Positions 15,054 to 17,049 of a DNA stretch of 17,049 bases are shown piece after piece. The stretch comes from Chloroflexota bacterium. GTDB lineage: Bacteria > Chloroflexota > Dehalococcoidia > Lucifugimonadales > VGZR01. Position numbers and translations under genes: made by a program. The notes under the pieces were generated by a model that made no database searches, was not told the origin of the DNA, and worked only from the letters and a program-made list of their open reading frames with translations. Location: contig JAQBWG010000016.1 in assembly GCA_027625225.1 (NCBI GenBank), forward strand, positions 1-17,049, given 5' to 3'. Positions within the stretch are counted from its first letter, which is position 1. Each line of letters begins with the position of its first letter.

Positions 15054-16549
15054 AAAGCAATCCTTTTTAGTTTCTCGGCAGCATCAAGCCAGTTTATATA
15101 GTATTCATCATATTCGTATCGGATGTCTTCTTCTAATTCGATAATTTCGAGCCTGTCCCGCGCTGATGCTGCCGCCTGTGCCAACGAATCGTAGTGGCCA
15201 AGCGCGGTTGTTGTGTAAAAGTACGCTCCTAGTGCACTGGTGGCGGTCTCTTTTGCTACCAGCACGTTCCTCCCCAATACGTCTGCTAGCACACGGACAA
15301 ACGCTTCCGAACGGCTCATACCGCCCCCCAGGGCGATGGTGGATGCTTTCGTTTTGGACAACGTCTCGACCTGTTCAAGGTTCGCCCGGATAGTGTACGA
15401 AGCTGCTTCAAGTACGCCTCGCACGAGATGACCCGGGCTTTTTTCGTGAAGGGTAACTGGTGTAGGAAACAGTAGGCCGCCAGTATGCAACCCGACGTGC
15501 CGCATGTCCATGCGTGGCGGACCCAGTACGGCTAGGGTACCTTCCGCACCGGGTGGTATGACGCTGGCTGCCGCATCGGCCTGCTCGAACGCGTCTGGTC
15601 TGTTCTGCCACAGGGTGTTTACAAGCCAGGAATAGCCGTTGCCTATATCTCCGGCGCTGCTTTCGAGTACCCATCGGCTGGGAGCGAGATAGCATCCGGC
15701 CCACGTGGCTGCATCAGGGGATAGCACGGGTTTCGTGGTAATCATTTGGATGGGAGCACTCCATCCGGCGACGACTCCGACATCACCTGGATTCCATGCA
15801 CCAAGACCCAGTAGCCCCGCCTGAGTGTCAGCGCCGCAGACGAAAACGGGCGTGTTCGGCATAAGGCCGGTCTGTTGCGATGCAGGTGTTGAAATTCCAC
15901 CGCTTGACTCCATGGGGTCCATCAATCGCAATCCGCTGTTGACTGCCAGGCCTAGCTGCTCTGGAAGCGTCGAAGCCCAGACTCCGTGGTGAATGTCGAG
16001 ATGGCCTGCTTCTCCTGCCAGCGAACGTTCACTCGCAAGATTGCCCGTAAGCTTGTATGCCACCCAGTCGGCGAGGGGCAGGGCGACGGCGATGCGTTCG
16101 TATATTCCGGGTTGATGGGTTTGAAACCAACGTAGTTTGGCAGGCGTGAAGAAGAATGACGGAAGGTGGCCCGTAATCGCGTAAACGTCGTCGGCGTGGT
16201 CTTCGTCAATGGCTGCGCCCTCGAAGACAGCCCGCAGGTCAATGTTCGGCCCGGCGTAGAGTTCGTGACCGTCTTTGTCCAGAAAGGCAACGCCCTGACG
16301 CTGGCTGGTAATGCCTACCGCTTCAACCCGATTAAGGTGTACATCTTTCAGTAGGCTCTGCAGAGCTCCGCACAGCAGCATCCAAACTTGTTTAGTGTCG
16401 AACTCGCGGGCAAGGTCTGACGCATCCTCTACTTTAGCGTAAGGCCAAGGTCGGGATTGGAGTGCAACGCTCCTTCCTGCTGAGTTGAAAAGATGACATC
16501 GGAGAGCGCTGGTTCCAGCGTCAATGACGAGAATGTATTGCTCAGTCAT
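15050..16549 (-). CDS. FGGY family carbohydrate kinase
   Basis: A 499-residue two-domain kinase of the FGGY family. The N-terminal phosphate motif is IDAGTSALRC (9-18). ITSQRQG (80-86) and GPNIDLRA (100-107) form the sugar side, and the catalytic base is D241 in VCGADTQAGLLGLG. The C-terminal ATP-site motif ALGGGMSRSEAFVRVLADVLG lies at about 412-433. Family members phosphorylate xylulose, fuculose, glycerol or autoinducer-2; NIDLRA recalls the LsrK/YoaC branch, but that is from memory. The ATG at 16549 overlaps the end of the dehydrogenase gene by eight bases, and the stop overlaps the aldolase start by four. This makes a tightly coupled dehydrogenase-kinase-aldolase set, and the kinase probably makes the phosphosugar that the aldolase splits. 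Confidence 0.92.
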   Translation of the reverse strand: MTEQYILVIDAGTSALRCHLFNSAGRSVALQSRPWPYAKVEDASDLAREFDTKQVWMLLCGALQSLLKDVHLNRVEAVGITSQRQGVAFLDKDGHELYAGPNIDLRAVFEGAAIDEDHADDVYAITGHLPSFFFTPAKLRWFQTHQPGIYERIAVALPLADWVAYKLTGNLASERSLAGEAGHLDIHHGVWASTLPEQLGLAVNSGLRLMDPMESSGGISTPASQQTGLMPNTPVFVCGADTQAGLLGLGAWNPGDVGVVAGWSAPIQMITTKPVLSPDAATWAGCYLAPSRWVLESSAGDIGNGYSWLVNTLWQNRPDAFEQADAAASVIPPGAEGTLAVLGPPRMDMRHVGLHTGGLLFPTPVTLHEKSPGHLVRGVLEAASYTIRANLEQVETLSKTKASTIALGGGMSRSEAFVRVLADVLGRNVLVAKETATSALGAYFYTTTALGHYDSLAQAAASARDRLEIIELEEDIRYEYDEYYINWLDAAEKLKRIAL

Positions 16550-17049
16550 CGTGTTGCCATGCGTTCTGATTGACGAGGTGTAGTGGTTTTTGACCGGAGA
16601 GGAAGCGCTGTATGTCGTTTGCCATCATGCGGGAGTGTCGTGCGATGGTCTCCTCAGTCGCACCACCGATGTGTGGGGTAAATACAACGTTGTCTAAGGC
16701 AAGAAAAGGGCTGTCGGGAGCGATAGGATGAGTCTCGAAGACGTCAATGGCAGCCCCAGCGATGTGATTGCCACGCAGAACGTCTACGAGCGCGTCTTGC
16801 GACGCGATGGTAATGCCTGAGGCGGTTATGAGATAGGCGGAGCGTTTCATGAGCCCGAGGCGCCGGGCATCGAGCATCCCGGCAGTGTCGGATGTCGTCG
16901 GAGCCAGAGTCACGACAAAGTCAGATGTAGCAAGCAGGGTGTCGAGATCGGTTAGTCGGATATCAAGGGGAGCTTCTGGGATGAAGGGGTCGTGAGCTAG
17001 GACATTCATCTTCAATCCAGTGACTATTTCGGCGAGTCTTCGCCCGATG
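16542..17049 (-). CDS. D-2-hydroxyacid dehydrogenase family protein, C-terminal part (cut by window edge)
   Basis: The last 168 codons of a phosphoglycerate dehydrogenase-like NAD-binding protein; the N-terminus lies right of the window. The frame is open to the edge and starts within the dinucleotide loop (IGRRLAEIV), followed by the D-containing strand VLAHDPF, the segment LAPTTSDTAGM, GAAIDVFETHPI and TPHIGGATEET. The family's catalytic triad is Arg-Glu-His. Only the His of TPHIGG is kept. The Arg of the usual N-x-x-R-G stretch is missing (LITASGITIAS), and the Glu of the usual D-V-F-x-x-E-P is His (ETHP). The enzyme may be inactive as a classical dehydrogenase or may use another mechanism. 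In Bacillus subtilis, yoaD (hydroxyacid dehydrogenase) lies beside yoaC (FGGY kinase), a similar pairing as I recall it. It is the first visible gene of the cassette. Confidence 0.85.
   Translation of the reverse strand, partial: IGRRLAEIVTGLKMNVLAHDPFIPEAPLDIRLTDLDTLLATSDFVVTLAPTTSDTAGMLDARRLGLMKRSAYLITASGITIASQDALVDVLRGNHIAGAAIDVFETHPIAPDSPFLALDNVVFTPHIGGATEETIARHSRMMANDIQRFLSGQKPLHLVNQNAWQHDD

Overview
The window looks like chromosomal DNA of an environmental bacterium, most likely of the Chloroflexota (Dehalococcoidia/SAR202-like). This placement rests on the gene mix and on recalled resemblance of the proteins, not on a search, so it is tentative. Base composition is moderately GC-rich and even, coding density is high, and many genes overlap by 1-8 bases. 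I see no tRNA, rRNA, CRISPR array, transposase or integrase, so this is a compact core-type region and not a mobile island.

Left part (1-4500): the 5' end of ispD (isoprenoid synthesis, leftward, cut by the window edge); an EVE-domain protein (rightward) whose intrinsic terminator is built partly from its own last codons; a leftward pair made of a DUF1802 protein and an aldo/keto reductase that carries a one-base frameshift; a rightward YIP1-like five-helix membrane protein behind a good sigma-70 promoter; and a leftward TatD-family metallohydrolase.

Middle (4478-12990): an orphan extracellular family-5 solute-binding lipoprotein, whose promoter shares its -10 element with a TATAAT on the opposite strand that sits directly in front of tatD. 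Convergent to it is a complete leftward SUF iron-sulfur assembly operon: sufB-sufC-sufD-sufU-rrf2-Rieske ferredoxin-sufS-sufU. It has two different SufU proteins, an internal Rrf2-type regulator with three cysteines, and a leader before sufB holding a promoter, a dyad that could be the operator, a small hairpin and a 27-codon upstream reading frame that overlaps the sufB start.

Right part (12991-17049): a tightly overlapping leftward cassette: D-2-hydroxyacid dehydrogenase (cut by the right edge), FGGY carbohydrate kinase, class II aldolase, a 122-residue uncharacterised beta-rich protein and an extended SDR NAD-dependent epimerase. Kinase plus aldolase suggests phosphorylation and retro-aldol cleavage of a sugar or sugar-like compound. 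The dehydrogenase lacks two of the three residues of the usual catalytic triad, so its reaction is uncertain.

The most notable observations are the duplicated SufU within one operon, the sufB leader, the degenerate catalytic site of the hydroxyacid dehydrogenase beside the kinase/aldolase, the uncharacterised 122-residue protein, and the overlapping divergent promoters at tatD.
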